64,000 bases of DNA from Planctomycetota bacterium. Lineage in GTDB: Bacteria; Planctomycetota; UBA1135; GCA-002686595. How positions within the stretch are numbered: the first letter of the stretch is position 1; each line of letters starts with the position of its first letter. The translations under genes were made by a program, and so were the position numbers. The stretch is taken from contig JAEUHY010000015.1 in assembly GCA_016795325.1 (NCBI GenBank), forward strand, positions 682,001 to 746,000. Direction: 5' to 3'. Shown here in pieces: positions 38,434 to 46,307 of this stretch. Below the pieces are notes generated by a model. That model did not search any database. It was not told the origin of the DNA and was given only the letters and a program-made list of their open reading frames with translations.

Positions 38434-39978
38434 ATGTTCCGACGCATCCTGATCGCCAATCGCGGCGAGATCGCCCTGCGCATCATCCGCACCTGCCGCG
38501 AGATGGGCGTCGAGCCTGTCGCGGTCTACTCCGAAGTGGACCGCAAGTCGCTGCACGTGCGCATGGCGCACAGCGCGGTCGCCCTCGGCGGCTCGACGCC
38601 GCGTGAGAGCTATCTCGACGCGGCGAAAGTGATCGCCGCGGCCAAGGCCAGCGGGGCCGAGGCGATCCACCCCGGCTATGGGTTCCTCAGCGAACGCGCG
38701 TACTTCGCACGCGCCGTCGTCGAAGCCGGACTGGTGTGGATCGGACCGCCGGCCGACGCGATCGAGACGATGGGGGACAAGATCATCGCGCGCCGCACGA
38801 TGCAGGCCGCGGGCGTGCCGGTGGTCCCGGGCCTGGTCGACCCGATCGAAGACGTCGAGCGCGCCGTCGCCGACGCCGAACGCATCGGTTTTCCGATCAT
38901 GCTCAAGGCCTCTGCCGGCGGCGGCGGCAAGGGCATCCGCATCGTGCGCAACGCCAAGGACCTTCCCGGCGCGTTCCGCACCGCGAGCGGCGAAGCGCAG
39001 GCGGCCTTCGGCGACGGGCGCATGTACATCGAGCGCTACCTCGACGAACCGCGGCACATCGAAGTGCAGCTGCTCTTCGACAAGCACGGCAACGGCGTGC
39101 ACTACGGCGAACGCGAGTGCTCGATCCAGCGCCGCCACCAGAAGCTCATCGAAGAGGCGCCGAGCGTCGTGATCGACGACGCGTTGCGCCTGCGCATCGG
39201 CGAGATCGCCGTGCGCGCCGGGGCCGCGGTCGGCTACCAGAACGCGGGCACGGTGGAGTTCCTGTACTCCAAGGGCGAGGTGTTCTTCCTCGAGATGAAC
39301 ACGCGCCTGCAGGTCGAGCACCCGGTGACCGAGATGGTCTACGGCGTCGACTTGGTGCGCGAGCAACTGCGCGTCGCCGCCGGCGAGAAGCTCGGCTACA
39401 CGCAGGCCGAGGTGCTCGCGCGCAAGCGCGGCTGGTCGATGGAAGTGCGCATCAACGCCGAGGATCCGTTCAACGGCTTCGTGCCCTCGACCGGCGTGAT
39501 CGGCAACCTGCGCGCGCCCGGCGGACCGTGGGTGCGCCTGGACGCGGCGCTGTACCGCGGCATGGAAGTCAGCCTCAACTACGACCCCATGCTGGCCAAG
39601 TTGATCGTTTGGGGCCCCGACCGCACGGCGGCGATCGAACGCATGAAGCGCGCGCTCGCGGAACTCAACGTCGGCGGTGTGCGCACCAGCGCGCCCGCGG
39701 CGCTCACGGTGCTCGAGGACGAGCGTTTCGTGCGCGGCGACTTCGACACGCACTTCTTGAGCACCGTCGATCTCGCTGCGCCGCGCGGCGGCGAAGACGA
39801 TCTCGTCGCTGCGTCGGCGGCCATCTACCGCCACCTGCTCGCACGCCGTCGCGCGCTCGTCACGGGCGCGTCGACGCGCGCCGCTTGGTCCGCGCGGAGC
39901 CGCGCGCGCCACAGCGCGTATCCGCCGCACGTTCCCGCACCGTCCACGCCGTCCGCCGCCAAGGAACTCCCCCGATGA
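38434..39978 (+). CDS. accC: biotin carboxylase subunit of an acyl-CoA carboxylase
   Basis: 514 residues from the ATG at 38434 (MFRRILIANRGEIALRI). ATP-grasp features are visible: ASAGGGGKGIRIV, the CSIQRRHQKLIEEAPS active-site segment and FLEMNTRLQVEHPVTE. It carboxylates biotin on the carrier protein with ATP and bicarbonate. A 50-60-residue C-terminal extension beyond the usual 450 residues is rich in Arg/Ala. The stop overlaps the next start (ATGA). No carboxyltransferase is in the window, so whether it serves acetyl-, propionyl- or another acyl-CoA is undetermined. The mutase gene at 23347 makes a propionyl-CoA role plausible. Confidence 0.92.
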   Translation: MFRRILIANRGEIALRIIRTCREMGVEPVAVYSEVDRKSLHVRMAHSAVALGGSTPRESYLDAAKVIAAAKASGAEAIHPGYGFLSERAYFARAVVEAGLVWIGPPADAIETMGDKIIARRTMQAAGVPVVPGLVDPIEDVERAVADAERIGFPIMLKASAGGGGKGIRIVRNAKDLPGAFRTASGEAQAAFGDGRMYIERYLDEPRHIEVQLLFDKHGNGVHYGERECSIQRRHQKLIEEAPSVVIDDALRLRIGEIAVRAGAAVGYQNAGTVEFLYSKGEVFFLEMNTRLQVEHPVTEMVYGVDLVREQLRVAAGEKLGYTQAEVLARKRGWSMEVRINAEDPFNGFVPSTGVIGNLRAPGGPWVRLDAALYRGMEVSLNYDPMLAKLIVWGPDRTAAIERMKRALAELNVGGVRTSAPAALTVLEDERFVRGDFDTHFLSTVDLAAPRGGEDDLVAASAAIYRHLLARRRALVTGASTRAAWSARSRARHSAYPPHVPAPSTPSAAKELPR

Positions 39979-40487
39979 AGTACTTCGTCACCGTCAACGG
40001 CCGCGCGCGCGAGGTCGATCTCGTCGAGCGCCTGGGCCGGATCGAAGTCAGCGTCGACGGCCGCAAGCTCGATCTGTCGTACGAAGAGGTCGACAACCTC
40101 GGTCAGGTCGCGCTGCTCGAGGGTGGTCGTTCCTGGGGCGTGTCGATCGAGGGCGACGAACACACGGTGACCTGCTCGATCGCCGGCCGCCTGTACGCGG
40201 TCGAGATCGAAGACGAGCGCGAACGCGCTGCTCACGCAGCCGAGCGCGAAGCGTCCAAGGGCGGCGGCGTGGTGAAGAGCATCATGCCCGGCGTGGTCGT
40301 GAAGCTGCTCGTCAAGGAAGGCGACGTCGTCGAGAAGGGGCAGTCGCTGCTCGTGCTCGAGGCGATGAAGATGCAGAACGAGATCGGCGCGCCGGGTCCC
40401 GGCGTCGTCAAGTCGCTGCACGTCAAGGAGAAGGAAGCCGTGAGCAGCGGCGCGAAGCTCGTGACCTTGGCTGCGCCGCCGGCGTAG
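39975..40487 (+). CDS. biotin carboxyl carrier protein
   Basis: 170 residues. The C-terminal half is a biotinyl domain (VVKSIMPGVVVKLLVKEGDVV) with the biotin-accepting lysine in EAMKMQNE. The N-terminal half (MKYFVTVNGRAREVDLVE) is typical of the carrier subunits of acyl-CoA carboxylases. It overlaps the biotin carboxylase by four bases and forms a two-gene operon with it. Confidence 0.92.
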   Translation: MKYFVTVNGRAREVDLVERLGRIEVSVDGRKLDLSYEEVDNLGQVALLEGGRSWGVSIEGDEHTVTCSIAGRLYAVEIEDERERAAHAAEREASKGGGVVKSIMPGVVVKLLVKEGDVVEKGQSLLVLEAMKMQNEIGAPGPGVVKSLHVKEKEAVSSGAKLVTLAAPPA

Positions 40488-40518
40488 GTTTCGCGCGCGC
40501 GGCGTCGACGGTCGGTGC

Positions 40519-40560
40519 GCACTGCAGTGTCCGCACTGCAGAGTCAGCACTGCAGAGTCA
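40519..40560. repeat. three tandem copies of a 14-bp repeat
   Basis: GCACTGCAGTGTCC (40519-40532), GCACTGCAGAGTCA (40533-40546) and GCACTGCAGAGTCA (40547-40560) stand head to tail, with a weaker fourth unit up to 40574. Each has the palindromic core CTGCAG. They lie between the stop of the carrier-protein gene and the convergent gene at 40608. Confidence 0.85.
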
Positions 40561-40607
40561 GCTCCGCAGCATCCACTCTGCCGCGCACTCGGCGGTCGGC
40601 CGCCGGG

Positions 40608-41060
40608 CTACAGCGCCGTCACCATCAGGTGGCAGCGGAACTCGACCTGCACTTGGCGCGCAGGCCCGTCACTGTCCGCTACGCGCAATTCGTGGCGCTG
40701 GCGAACTGTGTAGGGCTGCACGTCGGCGGCGCCCGCTCGGCCGAGGATGAAGACGTGGCCGCCGCTTCCCGTCGACAGGTAGGTGCCGTCCACTTCGCGG
40801 TGCGCGAAGGAGGTGCGCACGAGGTCGAGACCGAAGCCCTCGGGCACGACGCGCCGCGCGGCTTCGAGCGCGCCGGCGACCTCGTCGGTCGTGGTGTCGG
40901 GCACTTCGATCGGATTCGCTGAGCGCGCGAGCATCTCGCCCAAGAACGGCGGCGGAGAGAAGAGCACGCGCCGCGGCATGAGCACGAGCTCGTTGTCGAT
41001 GTCCGGCGTCACGTTCGGCGGTGCGCACTGCACCAGAACCTTCACGCGGTAGAGCGGCAT
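40608..41060 (-). CDS. small hypothetical protein downstream of kinase
   Basis: 150 residues with no domain recognised. It is soluble, with no signal peptide or membrane helix. Notable strings are MPLYRVKVLVQCAPPNVTPD and the closing beta-rich VQVEFRCHLMVTAL. It begins 30 bases after the kinase/FGE gene on the same strand and is probably cotranscribed. The family is not identified. Confidence 0.6.
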   Translation of the reverse strand: MPLYRVKVLVQCAPPNVTPDIDNELVLMPRRVLFSPPPFLGEMLARSANPIEVPDTTTDEVAGALEAARRVVPEGFGLDLVRTSFAHREVDGTYLSTGSGGHVFILGRAGAADVQPYTVRQRHELRVADSDGPARQVQVEFRCHLMVTAL

Positions 41061-41090
41061 GTGTGGCTTGCTGGGTTGCGGAGCTGCGCG

Positions 41091-43166
41091 CTACGGCGCC
41101 GCGCTTCGCGCGCAGCGAAAGCCCGTGAACGTGGTCGCTCCGTCGGGGCCGAGCATATGCGGTGAATGTGCGTTGGCGAGGCTCGAGTCGTGCGACTGGG
41201 CGTCCCACGCCGCGCCCATCGCGTAGCAGCGCGAGCGGTCCGCCGCCGCCGCGCCGCTTGGAACCAGCAGCGTCTCCGTGAACTCCGCGACGTTGCCCAG
41301 CATGTGGAGCAGCCCTTCCGGCGTCGCGGCGTCGGCATGGCTGTCGACAGGGGCGACGTTCTCCAGGTAAATGCGCCAACCTGCGGCGAGCGAGGTGTAG
41401 TCGTCGCACGCCGGGCCACGCGTCGCGCCGCGCAGCGGCTGGTCGGGGGCCTGCTCGCCCCACGGATAGTCGCGGTTCGATGCGCCGCGCGCGGCCCACT
41501 CCCATTCCGCGTGGGTCGGAAGCCGCGCGCCGGCCCACTCGGCGTACGCCTGCGCTTCCTGCGCGCTCACGCCGACCACCGGGAGCGTGTCGAACGCCAC
41601 GGCCGATCCGTTGCTGCGATCGAGCCGCAGTCCGACCGTGCGCCAATCCACTGCGTTCCACACCGTCGGCGGCGGACGTCCTGTCGCGAGCAGGAACTCG
41701 CGGTACTGCGCGTTGCTCACCTCGAAACGGTCGAGGTAGTAGCTCGCCAGCTCCACCGTGCGCTCGCGGTTGGGGCAGGTGCTCGGCGCCGGCTGCGGGT
41801 TGCGCCACGTGAGCGCGTCGAAGCGCAGCATGTCGCGCGAGAGCGCGTCGAGCACGGGACGCCACGTCACGTCGAGCGTGTGCGCGCCGCTCTCGAGCTG
41901 GAGGTCGCGCGTGCACTCGGCCAGCGCACCGTCGGCGAATTCAACGGCGATGCGGCAGCGTCCGGGCGCGAGCGCTGCGTCGCGCAGCGGCAGCACGCCG
42001 ATCTGCTCACGTGGACCCAGGCCGCCGCTGAGCGTGTCGATCGCACGGCGCCACACGACGCCCGCTGGGTTGGGCTGCGCCACGCCGCGGGCGTCGCGCA
42101 CGACGATCGTCACGCGCGGCAGCGTGGCCCGCCGGCGCAGCTCTTCGCGCAGCCACGCGCCCGCCGCGAGCGCGAGCAGCGCCGTCAGGGCGGCGCCGAC
42201 GAGACCGCGCCGACGGCGCAGCCACTTGCGCACGCGGTAGCTCAAGGAGGGCGGCCGCGCGCGAATCGGCCGGTGAGCGAGGTGCGCGCGGATGTCCGCG
42301 GCGAAATCGGCCGCGCTGGCGTAGCGCCGCCGCGGGTCGCGCTCGAGCGCCGTGGCGACAATCGTCTCGACGTCGCCGCGCAACTCGGAGCGCGTTCGAC
42401 CCAGGAGCGGCGCCTCCGCGCTCGCCAAGCGCGCCAGTGCGGCGGCGAGCGGGAGGTCGGTCAGGTCGTGCGGAGTGCGCCCGACGAGCAACTCGTAGAG
42501 CAGCACGCCCAGCGCATAGACGTCGACCTGGCGCGTCACGCCGGCGCGCGGTCCGCCCAGTTGCTCCGGCGCCATGTACGGCAGCGTTCCGAGCAACTGT
42601 CCGGTCTGAGTTTGGACCGCGACATCGATCGAAGACTCGCTCGCCCGCGCGACGCCGAAGTCCACGACGACGGGCGCGCCGCGCGCGTCGACGAGCACGT
42701 TGGCCGGCTTGAGGTCGCGGTGCACCACGCCGCGCTCGTGCGCGTGCTGGACGGCGTCCGCGATCGCGGCCGCGAGCTCGAGCCTGCGTGGGATGCTCAG
42801 CGCCGTTCGCTCGCAGTACGACTTCACGTCCTGGCCTTCGACGAACTCCATCGCGATGTACGGCTGCGCGCCGCGACCCAGGTCGACGGCGCCGCACTCG
42901 AACACACGCGCGATGCCCGGGTGTTGGAGCCGGGCCAGCACCTGAGCCTCCAACTCGAAGCGCTTGAGCGCCTCGGGCGAAGTCAGCGTGGGGTGCATCA
43001 TCTTCAGCGCCACGCGCCGCCGTGGCGAGAGCTGTTCGGCTTCGTACACGACGCCCATGCCGCCCGCGCCGACGCGCCGCAGCACGCGGAATCCGCTGAT
43101 GCCCTCGGGCAGCGCCACGCGCGGATCGAGGTCGTCCATCCTCACGGTGTCCGGCGGTGTGCTCAT
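41091..43166 (-). CDS. Ser/Thr protein kinase fused to FGE/sulfatase-modifying-factor-like domain
   Basis: 691 residues. The kinase domain spans about 25-300, with GAGGMG at 33-38, Lys55, HRDLKPAN (Asp151), DFG at 169 and the APE motif (MAPEQ). A membrane helix near 320-340 follows basic residues, then an extracytoplasmic part. The last about 260 residues resemble formylglycine-generating enzyme (YYLDRFEVSNAQYREFLLATG, RLPTHAEWEWAARGASNRDYPWGE, GNVAEFTE, GFRCARS). The usual catalytic-cysteine RGGSW region reads CYAMGAAWD, so the domain is probably non-enzymatic and may sense an external ligand. Such fusions are common in Planctomycetota. Confidence 0.92.
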   Translation of the reverse strand: MSTPPDTVRMDDLDPRVALPEGISGFRVLRRVGAGGMGVVYEAEQLSPRRRVALKMMHPTLTSPEALKRFELEAQVLARLQHPGIARVFECGAVDLGRGAQPYIAMEFVEGQDVKSYCERTALSIPRRLELAAAIADAVQHAHERGVVHRDLKPANVLVDARGAPVVVDFGVARASESSIDVAVQTQTGQLLGTLPYMAPEQLGGPRAGVTRQVDVYALGVLLYELLVGRTPHDLTDLPLAAALARLASAEAPLLGRTRSELRGDVETIVATALERDPRRRYASAADFAADIRAHLAHRPIRARPPSLSYRVRKWLRRRRGLVGAALTALLALAAGAWLREELRRRATLPRVTIVVRDARGVAQPNPAGVVWRRAIDTLSGGLGPREQIGVLPLRDAALAPGRCRIAVEFADGALAECTRDLQLESGAHTLDVTWRPVLDALSRDMLRFDALTWRNPQPAPSTCPNRERTVELASYYLDRFEVSNAQYREFLLATGRPPPTVWNAVDWRTVGLRLDRSNGSAVAFDTLPVVGVSAQEAQAYAEWAGARLPTHAEWEWAARGASNRDYPWGEQAPDQPLRGATRGPACDDYTSLAAGWRIYLENVAPVDSHADAATPEGLLHMLGNVAEFTETLLVPSGAAAADRSRCYAMGAAWDAQSHDSSLANAHSPHMLGPDGATTFTGFRCARSAAP

Positions 43167-43222
43167 GGAAGCTGCGCGGTGTGCGCGAGTGCGAGCGTGG
43201 CGGCGCGCCGCGCTCGCGCGCG

Positions 43223-43912
43223 TCAGGCCACGACGCCGAAGAGCGCGCCCGCACCCGCGGTCAGCGCCATGGCGAGTGCGCCCCAGAACGTGACGCGCAC
43301 GGCGGCGACGGTCAACGGAGCGCCGCCTGCGCGGGCCGCGATCGCGCCGAGCAAGGCGAGGAACAAGAGCGAGCCGCCGGCCACAACCCAGGAGAGCACG
43401 CCGGCTGGCGCCAGCGCCGCCACGACCAGCGGGAGCAGCGCGCCGACCGCGAAGGTCGCCGCGGAGGTCAGCGCTGCTTGGACGGGGCGCGCCGCGGTTG
43501 TGTCCGAGAGGCCGAGTTCTTCGCGCGCGTGCGCGCCGAGCGCGTCGCGCTGCATGAGTTGCCGCGCGACTTCGGTCGCCAGCTCCGGCGTCACACCGCG
43601 CTCGACGTACAGCGCCGCCAACTCCGCGAGTTCGTGTTCGGGGCTGGTGGCCAGTTCCTCACGCTCGCGCGCCAGATCGGCGCGCTCGGTGTCGCCCTGC
43701 GAACTCACCGAGACGTACTCGCCCGCCGCCATCGACATCGCGCCGGCGACCAGCCCCGCGACGCCGGCGACGAGGACCTCTTCGGCGCCCGCTCCCGTCG
43801 CGGCGACGCCGACGACGAGGCTCGCGGTGGACACGATTCCGTCGTTGGCGCCTAGGACGGCTGCGCGCAACCAGCCGATCCGCAGTGTGCGATGTCGTTC
43901 CGCGTGCTTCAT
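43223..43912 (-). CDS. VIT1/CCC1-family transporter (Fe/Mn)
   Basis: 229 residues from the ATG at 43912 (MKHAERHRTLRIGW). VIT features are GANDGIVSTASLVVGVAAT, the segment GLVAGAMSMAAGEYVSVSSQGDTERADLARE, and a cytosolic helical loop (GVTPELATEVARQLMQRDALGAHAREELGL) before three C-terminal membrane helices. The family exports Fe(II) or Mn(II) from the cytosol. An earlier in-frame ATG at 43990 adds a proline- and cysteine-rich leader and is rejected. Confidence 0.9.
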   Translation of the reverse strand: MKHAERHRTLRIGWLRAAVLGANDGIVSTASLVVGVAATGAGAEEVLVAGVAGLVAGAMSMAAGEYVSVSSQGDTERADLAREREELATSPEHELAELAALYVERGVTPELATEVARQLMQRDALGAHAREELGLSDTTAARPVQAALTSAATFAVGALLPLVVAALAPAGVLSWVVAGGSLLFLALLGAIAARAGGAPLTVAAVRVTFWGALAMALTAGAGALFGVVA

Positions 43913-44319
43913 CGGAGGTGCTCGAGGTTGTGGGGGAGAAGCTGCACAGCAGCTTGCGCGAGACTCTACTCCTGACGCACGGTCCGGCACGGCGCCGAAC
44001 GCCGGCTTTCGCGCGGAGCGACGAGCTCGCCCGTGCGTAGGCGCCGACTAGCCGGGTCGTCTCGAGCGACGAGGGCGGACGCTGCGCGCATCTGCCGCGT
44101 GATCCACGCCCGAGTTCCACGCAGCCGAACACGGCGCGCTGCGTAGTCGCCGCTCGGGCGCAGCGCTAGAGTTCGTCACTGCGGCAGCGTTTGCGCCGCA
44201 CCATCCAGTGTCCCCGCGCAAGTGAATCCTGATCCGGCCCGACGTGTTCGGGCCCTGTCTGCGCCGCAAGTAGCTCGCGGGACGCGGGCGACGCGCGACG
44301 CCCTGCACCGACCCTCACG
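43913..44319. other. divergent intergenic region without a recognised gene
   Basis: About 400 bases between the minus-strand VIT gene and the plus-strand six-gene operon. No supported gene is seen. It contains a perfect hairpin, GGCCCGA-CGTGT-TCGGGCC (44236-44254), about 65 bases before the acyl-CoA dehydrogenase-like start, and a weak CTAGAG -10-like string at about 44166. Promoters for both directions must lie here, but none is convincing. Confidence 0.4.
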
Positions 44320-45441
44320 ATGAGCTACGACCACCTCGCTGCGGCGCAAGCCGTCGCAGCCATCGCGCGCGAGCACGCCGCCCGCGTCGACGCCAAGGCC
44401 GAGTTCCCGCAACACGCGATCGACGCCGCGCGCGAGCACGGCTTGTTCGGCCTGCTCTCCTCCGCCGAGGTCGGCGGGCGCGGGCTCGGCCTGCGCCAGG
44501 CCGCCGAGGTGATAGAACGCCTCGCGCGCGAGTGCGGTTCGACCGCGATGATCATGACGATGCACTACAGCGGCGCTGCGGTGCTCGAGAAGTACGGCTC
44601 GGCGCAGACGCGGCGCGCGATCGCTGCGGGCCAGCATCTCTCGACGCTCGCCTTCAGTGAGAGCGGCTCGCGCTCGCACTTCTGGGCGCCGCTCAGCACC
44701 GCGCGCGTCGAGGGCTCGCACGCGGTGCTCGACGCCTCGAAGAGCTGGATCACCTCGGCCAGCCGCGCCGACGCCTACGTGTGGTCGAGTCGCACCAGCG
44801 GCGCCGAAGGGCCCAGCTCGCTGTGGCTCGTCGAACGCACGACGCCAGGCCTGTCGATCGACGGCGGCTTCGATGGGATCGGACTGCGTGGCAACGACTC
44901 CGCGCCGGTCAAGGCCGCGGGCGCGCGCGTGCCGCTCGAGCGGCGCCTGGGCGCCGACGGCGAGGGCTTCGGGATCATGATGCAGACCGTGCTGCCGCTG
45001 TTCAGCGTGCTGATCAGCGCCGGTTCGGTGGGGATGATGGAGGCCGCCGTCGAGAAGACCGCCGAGCACGCGGGCGGCATGAAGTACGCGCACTTGGGAG
45101 GCAGTCCGCTCACCGACCTGCCGACGATCCGCGCCTACATCGCGCGCATGCGCATCCAGACCGACATGGCGCGCGCGCTGTGGCTCGACACGCTCGCGGC
45201 GCTCGAGGGCGGCCGCGCCGATGCGATGTTGCGCGTGCTCGAGGTGAAGGCGGCGACGGCCGAGTCCGCGCGCGAGGTGCTCGACACGGCGATGCGCGTT
45301 TGTGGCGGGCAGGCCTTCCGCAAGGATGTCGGCGTCGAACGGCGCTTCCGCGACACGCGCGCGGCGCTGATCATGGCTCCGACGAGCGACCAGCTCTACG
45401 ACTTCATCGGCAAGGCGGCCTGCGGGCTGCCGCTGTTCTGA
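44320..45441 (+). CDS. acyl-CoA dehydrogenase fold flavoprotein lacking catalytic Glu
   Basis: 373 residues with the complete acyl-CoA dehydrogenase fold. Seen are ERLARECGSTAMIMTMHYSG, FSESGSRSHF, KSWITSAS (flavin contacts near 141-147), and MRVCGGQAFRKDVGVERRFRDTRA near the end. The medium-chain-type catalytic Glu should lie in IYEGT; here the segment reads IMAPT, so it is Ala353. The isovaleryl-type alternative Glu in helix G is Phe228. It may therefore be a flavin monooxygenase or another ACAD-fold enzyme rather than a dehydrogenase. It is the first gene of a six-gene run; the next gene starts 11 bases after its stop. Confidence 0.85.
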   Translation: MSYDHLAAAQAVAAIAREHAARVDAKAEFPQHAIDAAREHGLFGLLSSAEVGGRGLGLRQAAEVIERLARECGSTAMIMTMHYSGAAVLEKYGSAQTRRAIAAGQHLSTLAFSESGSRSHFWAPLSTARVEGSHAVLDASKSWITSASRADAYVWSSRTSGAEGPSSLWLVERTTPGLSIDGGFDGIGLRGNDSAPVKAAGARVPLERRLGADGEGFGIMMQTVLPLFSVLISAGSVGMMEAAVEKTAEHAGGMKYAHLGGSPLTDLPTIRAYIARMRIQTDMARALWLDTLAALEGGRADAMLRVLEVKAATAESAREVLDTAMRVCGGQAFRKDVGVERRFRDTRAALIMAPTSDQLYDFIGKAACGLPLF

Positions 45442-45452
45442 GCGTGACCAAC

Positions 45453-46301
45453 ATGAGCGAGACCCTCGTGCTCGGCGCCGTCGCCTACGACGCCAAGGTG
45501 GTTCCGATCTGGGACGGTTTCCAGCGCTGGTTTGCGAGCCAGGGGCTCGCGTTCGACTACGTGCTGTACTCGAACTACGAGCGCCAGGTGGAGCAGCACT
45601 TCGCGGGCGCATTCCACGTCGCGTGGAACTCGCCGCTCGCTTGGGTGCAGGCGCAGCGTACCGCGGCGCGGCTGGGGCGCAGCGCGCGGGCCGTGGCGAT
45701 GCGCGACACCGATCGCGACTTGACCTCGCTGATCGTGGTGCGCGCCGACTCGCCGCTGCGCAGCGTGGCGGATTTGCGCGGCCGCACGCTGGGCTGCGGC
45801 GCGGGCGACTCGCCGCAGGCGACGCTGATTCCGCTCGAACACCTCGCGCGCGCGGGACTCGCGCCCGAGCGCGACTTCGCGGTGCGGCGCTTCGACGTGC
45901 TCGTCGGCAAACACGGCGACCACGTCGGCGGCGAGCGCGACGCGGCGCGTGCGTTGATGCAGGGCGAGGTCGACGCGGCCTGCATGATCGACGGCAACCA
46001 CCTCGTGTTCTCGAACGAGGGGCTGCTCGCGCGCGGAGCGACGCGCGTGCTCGCGCAGACGGACAAGTACGACCACTGCAACTTCACCGTGCTCGACGGC
46101 GCTCCGCCGGCGCTGATCGAGCGCTTCTGCACGCTGCTGTTCTCCATGGGCTACGACGACCCGCGCGTGCGGCCTCTGATGGACATGGAGGGCCTCAAAC
46201 GCTGGTGCGACGGCCGCACCAGCGGCTACGCGCTGCTCGAGAGCGCCTGCGATCGTTTTCGCTACCTCGACAGCTTCTTCGAGCGCATGAAGGTGGCTTG
46301 A
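45453..46301 (+). CDS. PhnD-like periplasmic-binding-protein fold, but cytoplasmic
   Basis: 282 residues resembling the phosphonate-binding PhnD/NMT1 family: LGAVAYDAKVVPIWDGFQRWF, FHVAWNSPLAWVQAQ, SLIVVRADSPLRSVADLRGRTLGCG and GEVDAACMIDGNHLVF. There is no signal peptide or lipobox, and no ABC ATPase or permease lies nearby, so it is not an ordinary transport receptor. Known precedents for cytosolic enzymes with this fold are MqnA and THI5-type proteins. The ATG at 45453 is preferred to a GTG nine bases earlier. It lies between the ACAD-like and ferritin-like genes with gaps of 11 and 6 bases. Confidence 0.8.
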   Translation: MSETLVLGAVAYDAKVVPIWDGFQRWFASQGLAFDYVLYSNYERQVEQHFAGAFHVAWNSPLAWVQAQRTAARLGRSARAVAMRDTDRDLTSLIVVRADSPLRSVADLRGRTLGCGAGDSPQATLIPLEHLARAGLAPERDFAVRRFDVLVGKHGDHVGGERDAARALMQGEVDAACMIDGNHLVFSNEGLLARGATRVLAQTDKYDHCNFTVLDGAPPALIERFCTLLFSMGYDDPRVRPLMDMEGLKRWCDGRTSGYALLESACDRFRYLDSFFERMKVA

Positions 46302-46307
46302 GGCGCG

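Noticed and set aside
40519..40560. CRISPR-like array
   Set aside because: Units are directly contiguous 14-mers without spacers.
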